This document shows positions 1-7,853 of a stretch of DNA of 64,000 nt, piece after piece. The notes beneath the pieces were generated by a model that searched no databases, was not told the DNA's origin, and saw nothing but the letters and a program-made list of their open reading frames with translations. The stretch's first letter is position 1, and every line of letters begins with the position of its first letter. The translations under genes and the position numbers were made by a program. Location of the stretch: contig NZ_VTHK01000033.1 in assembly GCF_009765355.1 (NCBI RefSeq), forward strand, positions 17,930 to 81,929, given 5' to 3'. The stretch comes from Amycolatopsis anabasis (GTDB lineage: Bacteria > Actinomycetota > Actinomycetes > Mycobacteriales > Pseudonocardiaceae).

Positions 1-2
1 CG

Positions 3-503
3 CCCAGCATCGCGGTGTTCTACGAGGAACTGCTGGATAGCCATCGCTATCCGTTCGTTCTCTGCACACCCGAAGGGCGCCCGTGGCGGCGGTCGAACTT
101 CCGGCAGCGGCATTGGCGACCGGCGTGGGACGGGGTGCACTCGGATGATCCGAGTTCGGAAGATCACATTCCGGCGATCCTGCCTTGGTTCACCTTCCAC
201 GAAGGTCGGCACTCGCATGCCACGTGGCTGGCCGAGGACGGGATCCCGGAGGTGGCTCGTCGGGCTCGGCTGGGGCAGAAGATGAAGGGCATCGGCCGCG
301 TCTACGACCATGTGACTCCGGCGATGCTGCGCCAGATCATCGAAGTGCTGGAGACCCGCTGGATGGCTTCGCTCGCGGCCTTGACCGACGTTGAGCGGGC
401 GAAGCTGGCGACCTGGTTCCCGCACCTGCGCGACGCCTACACACGGCTGCGGATCGAGCGCGCTCCGAAGATCATCGCCATTTCATCGCCATTTGACGAC
501 TGA
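3..503 (+). CDS. Tyrosine recombinase (phage-type integrase), C-terminal part, cut by window edge
   Basis: The frame is open to the window edge, so the N-terminal part lies outside. The visible 166 residues match the C-terminal catalytic half of a tyrosine site-specific recombinase. They include the HxxR box (HEGRHSHATW, His codon at 198, Arg codon at 207) and a nucleophile-type Tyr in VYDHVTP (codon at 302). The position that is normally His or Trp (usually RLGH) reads RLGQ here. The gene converges on a tRNA-Val whose 3' end lies about 50 bases away, the usual arrangement for an element integrated into a tRNA gene. The element itself would lie to the left of the window. The family call is firm; whether the enzyme is active is unknown. 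Confidence 0.85.
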   Translation, partial: PSIAVFYEELLDSHRYPFVLCTPEGRPWRRSNFRQRHWRPAWDGVHSDDPSSEDHIPAILPWFTFHEGRHSHATWLAEDGIPEVARRARLGQKMKGIGRVYDHVTPAMLRQIIEVLETRWMASLAALTDVERAKLATWFPHLRDAYTRLRIERAPKIIAISSPFDD

Positions 504-535
504 AGCCCTGCCCCTCGCGAGGAGGGACAGGGCTT
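503..535. terminator. Hairpin terminator between integrase and tRNA-Val
   Basis: An 8-bp stem (AAGCCCTG pairing with CAGGGCTT) brackets a 17-base loop and starts at the integrase stop codon. Because AA/TT flank the stem it could act in both directions, ending the integrase transcript and the tRNA cluster read from the other strand. There is no long U-run. Confidence 0.6.
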
Positions 536-554
536 CTGACCTGCTGAAACGTGC

Positions 555-629
555 TGGTGCGCGATACTGGGATTGAACCAGTGACCTCTACCGTGTCAAG
601 GTAGCGCTCTCCCGCTGAGCTAATCGCGC
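555..629 (-). tRNA. tRNA-Val (anticodon GAC)
   Basis: A full cloverleaf can be read on the minus strand: acceptor GCGCGAT pairing with ATCGCGC, a TTGACAC anticodon loop (GAC) and a T-arm with GGTTCAATCC. The 3' CCA is encoded (555-557). It is the last gene of a Gly-Cys-Val cluster and sits one base from tRNA-Cys. Its 3' end faces the integrase gene, so it is the likely attachment site of the element to the left. Confidence 0.95.
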
Positions 630-630
630 G

Positions 631-702
631 AGGCGGAGGCGGGAATCGAACCCGCGTACAGGGCTTTGCAGGCCCTTGCCTGAACCACTCGGCCACTCCG
701 CC
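631..702 (-). tRNA. tRNA-Cys (anticodon GCA)
   Basis: The cloverleaf has acceptor GGCGGAG pairing with CTCCGCC, a CTGCAAA anticodon loop (GCA), and the U discriminator base expected for tRNA-Cys. The CCA is not encoded. It lies between tRNA-Gly and tRNA-Val and is probably co-transcribed with both. Confidence 0.95.
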
Positions 703-774
703 GTGTTACGTGGATCGGACTACCGAGAGGTTACCCCAGTGATCCGGTCCAACTGCGGGGTGCCGCCGCAGCCG

Positions 775-847
775 AGCGGACGACGGGACTCGAACCCGCG
801 ACCCTCACCTTGGCAAGGTGATGCGCTACCAACTGCGCTACGTCCGC
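775..847 (-). tRNA. tRNA-Gly (anticodon GCC)
   Basis: The cloverleaf has acceptor GCGGACG pairing with CGTCCGC, a TTGCCAA anticodon loop (GCC) and a T-arm with GGTTCGAGTCC. It is the first gene of the Gly-Cys-Val cluster, so the cluster promoter should lie just above 847. I could not assign that promoter with confidence. Confidence 0.95.
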
Positions 848-973
848 ACTCCCAGACTCCGGGTTTCGGGAACTTTGTTCCGTTGACCCGTCGTCGTGGT
901 GTGGCAAAACCATATCGGATGCCGGATCGGGCGGTCACAGGGGGGTGGCCACTCTGTGTCCGCACGACGAACG

Positions 974-1399
974 TCAGCTCAAATCGTTCGGGATCAGATG
1001 GGTCAGGGCGTCGTCGACGTCCACCCACAGGTGTTCGTTGCCCGGCAGGACGACGTCGTAGGTCCGGTCCAGGAAGTCGGCCAGCTCCTGCGCGGACGCC
1101 TCGAACATGGCGTGCCCGGAAGGGGAGTTCAGCTCGATGAGGACCGACTCGGGATCTTCGACCGAAGGGCGGATCCGGACGTCTCCGTCGCCGGCGTCGG
1201 CGAGGAGGCCGTCGGCGAGCAGGTCACGTGCGTACACCCATTCGACCCAACCCGCCCGGCCGGTGCGGAACGCCGCGACGACCGCGTAGGGATCCCGGGT
1301 GTCGTAGCGCAGCTCCACCTTCACCGGAACCGCGGGGGTTCGCGGGGCCAGCAAATCGAAGACCGCCGTCGAGCGGAGCGTCACGTGATCGTTGCGCAT
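974..1399 (-). CDS. ssgB: SsgA/SsgB-family sporulation and cell-division protein
   Basis: This 141-residue protein has the length and sequence pattern of the SsgA-like proteins found only in actinomycetes: an N-terminal LRYDTRDPYAV segment, a central GWVEWVYARDLL and an acidic C-terminal half. In Streptomyces SsgB positions the FtsZ ring during sporulation septation. The ATG start is preceded by AAGGGTAGGACG, a good ribosome-binding site. The gene stands alone between two tRNA loci. SsgB is the most widely conserved member, so that name is used, but another paralogue is possible. Confidence 0.8.
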   Translation of the reverse strand: MRNDHVTLRSTAVFDLLAPRTPAVPVKVELRYDTRDPYAVVAAFRTGRAGWVEWVYARDLLADGLLADAGDGDVRIRPSVEDPESVLIELNSPSGHAMFEASAQELADFLDRTYDVVLPGNEHLWVDVDDALTHLIPNDLS

Positions 1400-1816
1400 C
1401 GTCCTACCCTTCTTCTCCCTTCCCGGCCTGTTTTGCCGAGCTCTGATGTTGTGACGCGCCGGGCCGTCCGCTCGCTCGCGGATTTGCCGCAGATCACCCG
1501 TACGGGTTCAACCCGGCCGACGCGTACCCCATCATCACCCTCGGCACCCAGACCTCCGTGTCCGCCCCCTGTTGACCGTCCACGATGTACATACTGCTCG
1601 GTTTGACGGCTCGGCGATAGCACCGTCCCGCTAATGTCGGACGTGAGCTTTGTCCTCGCACAGCCCCTGACCGGCCCGATCGCCGCCGCGGAGGCCCCGC
1701 CTAGCACGCGGTTGTTCGCTCCGTACCGGAAGATGCGCGGACCGTGCTCATGAGGAACCACCCGTTTGCAGGGCATCGAAAGGCGTCCTGTAGAGTCCTG
1801 ACTCGCACCGCAACGG
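1400..1816. other. Intergenic region between ssgB and tRNA-Val
   Basis: I see no convincing gene in these 417 bases. The left end must carry the ssgB promoter and the right end the tRNA-Val promoter. Open frames through it lack ribosome-binding sites and coding bias. Confidence 0.6.
1766..1796 (+). promoter_or_regulatory. Candidate promoter of tRNA-Val(CAC)
   Basis: A TTGCAG element and a TAGAGT element are separated by 19 bases. They end about 20 bases before the mature 5' end of the tRNA, which is what a housekeeping sigma-factor promoter would look like in an actinobacterium. The assignment rests on sequence only. Confidence 0.5.
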
Positions 1817-1888
1817 GGGCGATTAGCTCAGCGGGAGAGCGCTTCGTTCACACCGAAGAGGTCACTGGTTCGATCCCAGTATCGCCCA
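1817..1888 (+). tRNA. tRNA-Val (anticodon CAC)
   Basis: The cloverleaf has acceptor GGGCGAT pairing with ATCGCCC, a TTCACAC anticodon loop (CAC) and a T-arm with GGTTCGATCC. CCA is not encoded. The body is nearly the same as the GAC-type tRNA-Val at 555-629, suggesting local duplication with anticodon change. Confidence 0.95.
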
Positions 1889-1897
1889 CGCGGACTC

Positions 1898-1942
1898 ACG
1901 GGCGGGGTCTGTCCACGGAAAGCGTGGACCGGCCTCGCCCGT
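1898..1942 (+). terminator. Hairpin downstream of tRNA-Val
   Basis: Outer arms ACGGGCG and CGCCCGT enclose inner arms GTCCAC and GTGGAC. A GTGTTTTG stretch follows. It begins about 10 bases after the tRNA and is the likely terminator or processing hairpin. Confidence 0.6.
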
Positions 1943-2033
1943 CGTGTTTTGTGGGGGTGCAACCCCCACGCCCCGCCCGGGGGCGCGCCCCCGGACCCCC
2001 ATCGGTGGGGTTGCGTTGATCGGTGGGGTTTGG

Positions 2034-2058
2034 CCCGGCACGGGGTGCCGGGTTTTTT
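2034..2058 (+). terminator. Intrinsic terminator (stem plus T6)
   Basis: A 7-bp GC stem (CCCGGCA pairing with TGCCGGG) with a 5-base loop is followed directly by six Ts. This is the clearest rho-independent terminator in the region. It shields the polysaccharide locus from tRNA transcription. Confidence 0.75.
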
Positions 2059-2674
2059 GTTGTCTTGATCAGGTTTTGGTCAGGGGCGGGTTGAGGGGTT
2101 CCGAGGGGGTAACGGAGGGGTGTGTTCCGGGTCACGTTTTTAGCCGCGTAATCCGTGGGGCACGTACGGATCAATGAAGGGTCCGTTCGTGGCGGCGTGC
2201 CGCCGGGTTAGGGGGTGATGTGACGTGGCTGTGGGTTGTGTCACGTTGGGGTTTCACTGGCCGGATCGGCTCGTTGGGGGTGTATCGGGGATCCCCGCGA
2301 TGTCCACTGTGGATGGTTCCAGGGTTGCGCGGTCCACAGTGGATGGTGCGGTTGCGCATCGGCGGAGATCGTCGCTCGGCTGGGGCAACTGGCGGGGCTG
2401 GGCGGGCGACGTGACTGAATTACTGGCTACATACAGTAGTTGTTTGGCTGGTACCAACGATCACGCTTCGCTACCTTTTCGTTATCTTAGTGTGTTTGTG
2501 TCATCCGAATTGCGTAATCGCGACACCAGGAAGCCCTTGTAACACCCATATGAGGGTAACCGATACCACCGCATGTATCGCCCAGTTTGACTACTGAGCG
2601 TATATCAAGCCCGATTACTTTGAGGAGTCTTTCCTCGTGGATTCGGGCTCTTCCGATCGATTGTGGGAGGTCCG
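2059..2674 (+). other. Long leader/regulatory region of the polysaccharide locus
   Basis: About 600 bases without a convincing gene. From about 2410 to 2640 the composition is clearly richer in A and T than the surroundings, as expected for a promoter region. It contains a CGATAC...GTATCG inverted repeat (2561-2580) and an isolated TTGACT. A GAGGAG followed by GTG (2637) is not followed by a plausible protein. The region precedes the initiating glycosyltransferase, so it probably carries the main promoter and regulator sites of the locus. Confidence 0.5.
2302..2357 (+). repeat. Direct repeat carrying TCCACNGTGGA palindromes
   Basis: Two adjacent imperfect copies (2302-2330 and 2332-2357) each begin with GTCCAC(T/A)GTGGATGGT and end with GGTTGCGC. 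Each contains the palindrome TCCACNGTGGA. The same 11-mer also occurs at about 23453 and 59519 inside genes. A paired protein-binding site or a chromosome-wide motif are both possible. Confidence 0.55.
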
Positions 2675-4195
2675 ATGGAAGAGTCGGCGCGATCTTCGTT
2701 GCCGCCGAGCGACGCGCTGCCGCACATCGACCTCCACAATGTGCCGCGCAAGCCGGAGCGCGCTCGCCCGGCCGTTCCGTCCGAGGTGGCCTCACCGAGA
2801 ACCCCGGCCACGGCCTGGGAGGCCGGCTACCGGGGCTGGGTCATCTTCAGCGACGTCGTCGCGACCGTGCTCGCCATCGCGATCGGCGGGTTCATCCTGG
2901 ACCGCCTGCACGTGAGCGCCGGCACCAACATCTGGCTCGCCCTCGGCACCGCGGCGGCCGTCCTCTGCGCACTGCCCGGCAGCCGCGGCTGGAGCCAGCG
3001 CATGCTGGGGGAGGGCGCCGAGGAGTACCGGCGGCTCGGCCGGGGCCTGTTCTCCGCGGCGGTGCTGATCGCGCTGGCCGGGCTGCTCTTCCGCGAACTC
3101 GACGTCCAGCCCTGGGTCTTCGGGATCATCCCGCTGATCGGCGCGTTCGCCCTGCCACAGCGGTATTTGCTGCGCCGCCTGCTGCACCGCGCCCGGCGGC
3201 ACGGCCGGTGCCTGCTGCCGGTGATGGTCGCCGGCAGCCCGGAAACCGCCCGTGACCTGATCCGGCGCACCCGTGCCGAATCGCATGTCGGCTGGCGCGT
3301 CGCGGCCGTGTGCACGGTCACCGGGAGCGGCGGTGACGTCGACGGGGTCCCGGTCGTCGGACGCCTCGACCAGGTCGCCGATCACGTGCGGCGCGGCGGC
3401 TACCGGGTCGTCGCGATCACCGCCGACCACTACTGGAGCCCGCGCCGGTTGCAGCAGCTGGCCTGGGATCTCGAAGGCACGCAAGCGGAAATGGTGGTGG
3501 CCCCGGTGCTGATGGAAGTCGCCGGGCCGCGGCTGAACGTCTCCGGAGTGCTCGGCATGCCGCTGCTGCGGGTGGCCGCTCCCGCGTTCACCGGCGGGCG
3601 CCGGCTGGTGAAGGAGGTCGTCGACCGGGTCGCCTCGGCCCTGCTGCTGACCCTGCTCTCCCCGCTGCTGCTGCTGATCGCGGCGTCGATCAAGCTCGGT
3701 GACCGCGGCCCGGTGATCTACCGGCAGCGGCGCGTCGGCCGGGACGGCAACACGTTCACGATGTTCAAGTTCCGCACGATGGTCCGGAACGCCGACGCGG
3801 TGCGGGAGACCCTGCTTTCGGACAACGAGGCCGCGGGGCCGCTGTTCAAGCTGCGCAAGGATCCCCGGGTCACCAGAATCGGTTCGGTCCTGCGCCGCTA
3901 CTCCCTGGACGAGCTCCCACAGCTGTTCAACGTGCTGACCGGGCGGATGTCGCTTGTCGGCCCACGGCCGCCGCTGCCGGAGGAAACCGAGACCTACGAA
4001 CGCGACGCCCGCCGGCGCCTGCTGGTGAAGCCGGGGCTGACCGGGCTCTGGCAGGTCAGCGGCCGCAGCGATCTCACCTGGGCCGAGAGCATCCGCCTGG
4101 ATCTGCGCTACGTCGAGGACTGGTCGCTCGCCCTGGATCTGGTGATCCTCTGGAAGACCGTCCGCGCGGTCCTGCTCGGCGAAGGCGCCTACTGA
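2675..4195 (+). CDS. Polyprenyl-phosphate sugar phosphotransferase, initiates polysaccharide synthesis
   Basis: This 506-residue enzyme would move a sugar-1-phosphate from a nucleotide sugar to undecaprenyl phosphate at the membrane, the first step of exopolysaccharide repeat-unit synthesis (WcaJ/CpsE family). Four hydrophobic segments lie in residues about 54-165, followed by a soluble middle domain. A fifth membrane segment (about 318-340) leads into the C-terminal sugar-transferase domain, with KFRTM near residue 365, DELPQLFNVL near 412, then SLVGPRP and KPGLTGLWQV. The ATG at 2675 follows GGGAGG at 5 bases; an in-frame GTG at 2663 lies in that site and is rejected. The 3' end overlaps the convergent gene by 7 bases. 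Confidence 0.9.
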   Translation: MEESARSSLPPSDALPHIDLHNVPRKPERARPAVPSEVASPRTPATAWEAGYRGWVIFSDVVATVLAIAIGGFILDRLHVSAGTNIWLALGTAAAVLCALPGSRGWSQRMLGEGAEEYRRLGRGLFSAAVLIALAGLLFRELDVQPWVFGIIPLIGAFALPQRYLLRRLLHRARRHGRCLLPVMVAGSPETARDLIRRTRAESHVGWRVAAVCTVTGSGGDVDGVPVVGRLDQVADHVRRGGYRVVAITADHYWSPRRLQQLAWDLEGTQAEMVVAPVLMEVAGPRLNVSGVLGMPLLRVAAPAFTGGRRLVKEVVDRVASALLLTLLSPLLLLIAASIKLGDRGPVIYRQRRVGRDGNTFTMFKFRTMVRNADAVRETLLSDNEAAGPLFKLRKDPRVTRIGSVLRRYSLDELPQLFNVLTGRMSLVGPRPPLPEETETYERDARRRLLVKPGLTGLWQVSGRSDLTWAESIRLDLRYVEDWSLALDLVILWKTVRAVLLGEGAY

Positions 4196-5325
4196 CCGAA
4201 CTCCTCGGCCAGCGCCACGATTTCCCGGCGGTAGCGCTCCGGCGCGAACCGTTCCGCGGCCCGCCGGCGTGCGCCCCGCGCGCGTTCGGCGGTGGCGGGC
4301 CAGTCCTCGGCCAGTGCGCGGATCGCCTCGGCGAGGGCCCGCGGATCCTCCGCCGGAACGACCGGCGCCCACCGGCCGTGTTCCACCGTTTCCGGCAGGC
4401 CCTGGACATCCGTCACGATCAACGGCACGCCCGCCAGTTGGGCCTCGATCGCGGTGTTGCCCAGGGTTTCCGTGCGGGACGGGACGATCGCGATGTCCGC
4501 CTCGCCGAGCGCGCTCCAGACGTCGGACCGGAAACCGTGCCACCGCACGACGTCGTCCAGCCCGCGGGCGCGCACCGCGCTCCGGACGTCCCGTTCGAAC
4601 CATTCCCAGCCGGGAAACACCGAGCCCACGACGTCGAGCACCGCGGCGCGACCGGCCGCGCGGAGCAGGGCCAGCGCCTCCACCGCGACGTCGGTGCCCT
4701 TGCGCGGTGAGATCCGCCCGATCAACAGGATCCGCAGCGGGGTTCCCGGTTCGGCCTTCGGCCCGGTGGGCTCGGCCGGGCCGGGCACTCCGTTGTAGAC
4801 CAACCGGATCCGCTTTTCCAAGCGCGGCAAGGAATCCCGCAACACTCGCCCGGTCGCCGAGCTGTTGACCACGATCGTGTTCGCGGCCAGCAGGGGAGCG
4901 GCCAGCCCCTTCCGGACCGGCGCGGCGACGGTGTCCTCGGCCTCGTGCACATGGGCCAGGACGGGTCGCCGGAACAGGCGCGCGAGCGGCAGCCACATCG
5001 GCACGGTCACCGTGTTGACGTACACCAGATCGGGACGTTCCGCCCGCAGCAGCCGGGCCATCGGGAGCACGGCCCGCCCGGCGGTGGCCAGCAGGCGGGC
5101 GAAACCGGCCGGACGCAAGGCTTCCTTGCGCAGCACCGGAACCGGGCAGTGCACGACCCGCGCGCCCGCCCTTTCGACCGCCGCCGCCAGCGGGCCTTCC
5201 CGGGGCAACGTCACCACCACGCGCCACCCGGCCTCGGCCAGCCCGGTGACCGATTCCAGGAAGACCCGATCCGATCCGTACAGTTCGGCGGACCCGTGCG
5301 CCAGCAGCGCGGTCCGGACGGTCAC
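4189..5325 (-). CDS. Glycosyltransferase family 4 protein
   Basis: A 378-residue GT-B retaining glycosyltransferase expected to add a sugar to the lipid-linked repeat unit on the cytoplasmic face. It has an N-terminal acceptor domain beginning TALLAHGSAELYGSDR, the donor-domain motif GRISPRKG near residue 202, and the EX7E-type motif SRTETLGNTAIEAQLAG near 285-300. The GTG start overlaps the stop of the upstream polymerase gene by 4 bases (GTGA), showing translational coupling. The substrate cannot be told from sequence. Confidence 0.88.
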   Translation of the reverse strand: MTVRTALLAHGSAELYGSDRVFLESVTGLAEAGWRVVVTLPREGPLAAAVERAGARVVHCPVPVLRKEALRPAGFARLLATAGRAVLPMARLLRAERPDLVYVNTVTVPMWLPLARLFRRPVLAHVHEAEDTVAAPVRKGLAAPLLAANTIVVNSSATGRVLRDSLPRLEKRIRLVYNGVPGPAEPTGPKAEPGTPLRILLIGRISPRKGTDVAVEALALLRAAGRAAVLDVVGSVFPGWEWFERDVRSAVRARGLDDVVRWHGFRSDVWSALGEADIAIVPSRTETLGNTAIEAQLAGVPLIVTDVQGLPETVEHGRWAPVVPAEDPRALAEAIRALAEDWPATAERARGARRRAAERFAPERYRREIVALAEEFGQ

Positions 5326-6575
5326 GGGCCTGCCTCGCGGCGGGACAGCACACCGACCCAGGCGACGAGCACGAACAGCCAGGTGCACAGCACGTTCGCC
5401 GGCGCGCCGAGCCCCTCGGTGAACACCGAGTTGACGATCATGGCGAACAGCACGGCGAGCAGGACGCACCGGTCGGCGAGCGGCGGCGGGGTGCGCCGGA
5501 TGAGGCGATGGGTGGTGAACAGCAGGCACCCCAGCAGCGCGAGCCACACGCACAACCCGACCAGACCGGTGTCGACGAGCAGGTTGATCACCGCGTTGTG
5601 CCCGCCGCCGAGCCCGATGCTCTCCAGGAACAGCCCGCGCGAGGAGGTCAAACCGAAGCCGTACAACGGGTGTTCGGCGATCTTGTCGAAGGCGAACGCC
5701 CACAGGTTGGTCCGCGAGTTCAGCGTGGACAGCTGTTCCACCGATTCGCCGCGGGCGAAGAACGACTCGATGGCCGACGAGGTGGTCAGCGCGATCGCGA
5801 TCAGCGCGACCGCGAGGACCACGCCGACCTCGACCTTGCGCTGCCCGCGCCAGCGGGTCCACACCAGCACCAGGATGCCGGCGATCGCGCCGAGCACCGC
5901 GCCCCGCGTCTTGGTGGCGACCAGCCCGGCGGCGCAGATCGCGAACAGCACGCCGTACACCGGCAGCGGCCACCGGGGACCCGCGCGGTCGAGGCCGTGC
6001 GTGAGCAGGTAGCCCGCGAGCAGCACGACCGCGATGGCCAGCATCGCGCCGCTCTGCACGGGGTGGATGTACAGCCAGGTGAAGCGGTCGGGTTGCTTGG
6101 GCAGCCGGGGAAACGGCACCAGCACGCCGAACACGACCGACCCGGTGATCAAGATCGCATAGCCGTGCGCGATGCGGTGCGGCGCTCCCGCGTCGGCGTG
6201 CCGCGCGATCGACCGGCACAGCGCGAGCACGACCAGGACCTGTCCCGCCCGGACCAGAGCGAGCTGGTAGTACGGAGAGTACAGCGCGGAGCCAACCAGG
6301 ACGGCTGCGTAGGCGTAAGCGAGGTAGACGAGCGGGTCCGCGCGTCTCGGCCGGGTCGCCGGGCGGAACCGCAGGAAGAGGAAGCATGCGACGAACGCGT
6401 ACAACCCGACTTCGAGCAGGACGAACGGGTCCGCGTTCCCGGAGACCGCCTGATCGTTCGCGCGGAGCCGGAACTTGTAGTCGCTGGCGACGACGAGCGC
6501 GAGCACGCAGGCCACCGGCCACCGCCGCGGGGCGACCAGACGCCGAGTCGCGTCACGAATGGTGCTCGAGCTCAT
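5322..6575 (-). CDS. O-antigen ligase/polymerase-like membrane protein (Wzy candidate)
   Basis: The 417-residue protein is almost entirely hydrophobic helices (about 11-12 segments). A large extracellular loop contains NSRTNLWAFAFDKIAEHPLYG and GGGHNAVINLLVDTGL, the pattern of the O-antigen ligase (Wzy_C) family. In this locus it would polymerise repeat units on the outer face of the membrane. The ATG at 6575 has AAGGA at 5 bases; an upstream in-frame GTG at 6587 lacks one. It is the first gene of a two-gene operon with the glycosyltransferase. Polymerase is favoured over ligase by context only. Confidence 0.8.
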   Translation of the reverse strand: MSSSTIRDATRRLVAPRRWPVACVLALVVASDYKFRLRANDQAVSGNADPFVLLEVGLYAFVACFLFLRFRPATRPRRADPLVYLAYAYAAVLVGSALYSPYYQLALVRAGQVLVVLALCRSIARHADAGAPHRIAHGYAILITGSVVFGVLVPFPRLPKQPDRFTWLYIHPVQSGAMLAIAVVLLAGYLLTHGLDRAGPRWPLPVYGVLFAICAAGLVATKTRGAVLGAIAGILVLVWTRWRGQRKVEVGVVLAVALIAIALTTSSAIESFFARGESVEQLSTLNSRTNLWAFAFDKIAEHPLYGFGLTSSRGLFLESIGLGGGHNAVINLLVDTGLVGLCVWLALLGCLLFTTHRLIRRTPPPLADRCVLLAVLFAMIVNSVFTEGLGAPANVLCTWLFVLVAWVGVLSRREAGP

Positions 6576-6676
6576 CGATTCCTTCACGGGCCGGCCGCCT
6601 GGCTGCCACGAACGGTGTAACGACGGAATGGAACTGGGATATTACTATGCGGTGCTGGCTACTCGATCGGTGACAG

Positions 6677-7813
6677 ATGCGCATTTCGATGATTGGCACG
6701 CGCGGCGTTCCCGCGCGTTACGGCGGCTTCGAAACCTGCCTCGAGGAAGTCGGTCAGCGGCTGGTGAAACGCGGCCACGACGTCACCGTGTACTGCCGGG
6801 CTGCGGAGGGCGACGACGAGGTGGCGCTCGGTGAGTACCTGGGCATGCGCCTGGTGCGTTTGCCCGCGTTGCGGCGGAAGACGCTGGAGACCCTGAGCCA
6901 CACCGCGCTGTCCGTCCGGCACGCCGCCGCCGATCGGCCCGATGTCGCGTTCGTCTTCAACGCGGCGAATGCGCCGCTGCTTCCGGTGCTGCGGTTCCGG
7001 CGCATTCCGGTGGCGACCCATGTGGACGGTCTGGAGTGGAAACGCGCCAAGTGGAACGGTTTCGGCCAGCGCTACTACCGCGCCGCCGAGGCGCTCGCGG
7101 TGCGCTGGTCGGACGCGCTCATCGCGGACGCCCGCGGTATTCAGGACTACTATTCGGAGCGGTTTTCGGTGGCCACCGAGTTCATTCCCTACGGGGCGCC
7201 GGTGCTGTCCGGCGTCGGCACCGATCGCATCGCCGAACTCGGTCTGGCGCCGCGGCACTACCACCTGGTGGTCTCCCGGTTCGAGCCGGAGAACCACGTG
7301 GATCTCGCGGTCGACGCGTACCGGCGCAGTGCGGCGGCGCATCCGCTGGTGGTGGTCGGATCCGCGCCCTACGCCGACGAATACACCGCGGAGATCAAAC
7401 GCCTCGCGGGCGCCGACGGGCGCGTGCGGTTGCTCGGCGCGCTGTGGGATCAGCGCCAACTCGATCAGCTCTACGGGAACGCGTTGACCTATGTGCACGG
7501 TCACTCGGTCGGCGGTACCAACCCGTCGCTGCTGCGGGCGATGGGCGCCGGGGCCGCGACTTCCGCTTTTGACGTGAACTTCAACCGCGAGGTGCTCGCC
7601 GAGTTCGGCCGCTTCTTCACCAACTCCGACGAACTGGCCGCGCTGTACGAGGACGCGGAGGCCAATCGGGAAGCGACCTTGCGCCGCGGTCACGCACAGC
7701 TCGCATCGCTGCACCGATACGAGTGGGACGGTGTCGCGGAATCGTATGAATCACTGGCCTTCCGGCTCGCCAACCGCCACGCTGGGAGCCGCAGTCCCAC
7801 CCCCGAGAACTGA
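6677..7813 (+). CDS. Glycosyltransferase (DUF1972/rhamnosyltransferase-like)
   Basis: 378 residues. The N-terminus (ISMIGTRGVPARYGGFETC) is the signature of the DUF1972 domain of polysaccharide glycosyltransferases, often rhamnosyltransferases. The C-terminal half has VSRFEPENHVDL and GTNPSLLRAMGAG, the donor-binding region of GT4 enzymes. It is transcribed away from the polymerase gene and precedes the secreted propeller gene by 40 bases. Ribosome binding is weak (GGTGAC). The sugar specificity is inferred, not shown. Confidence 0.85.
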   Translation: MRISMIGTRGVPARYGGFETCLEEVGQRLVKRGHDVTVYCRAAEGDDEVALGEYLGMRLVRLPALRRKTLETLSHTALSVRHAAADRPDVAFVFNAANAPLLPVLRFRRIPVATHVDGLEWKRAKWNGFGQRYYRAAEALAVRWSDALIADARGIQDYYSERFSVATEFIPYGAPVLSGVGTDRIAELGLAPRHYHLVVSRFEPENHVDLAVDAYRRSAAAHPLVVVGSAPYADEYTAEIKRLAGADGRVRLLGALWDQRQLDQLYGNALTYVHGHSVGGTNPSLLRAMGAGAATSAFDVNFNREVLAEFGRFFTNSDELAALYEDAEANREATLRRGHAQLASLHRYEWDGVAESYESLAFRLANRHAGSRSPTPEN

Positions 7814-7853
7814 CCGCCCCTCCCCAACCCCCACCAGTACAAGGGAAAACTCC

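Noticed and set aside
1400..1776. Minus-strand frame of 131 codons between ssgB and tRNA-Val
   Set aside because: No ribosome-binding site, no recognisable domain, and poor codon bias.
2211..2260. GTGAC...GTCAC inverted repeat as an operator
   Set aside because: Arms are only five bases and unevenly spaced; expected by chance in a G/T-rich stretch.
2792..5353. 853-codon open frame on the minus strand across the first two polysaccharide genes
   Set aside because: It is antisense to a well-supported gene and composed of Arg/Gly/Ala-rich shadow sequence without family motifs. Such long shadow frames are normal at this GC content.
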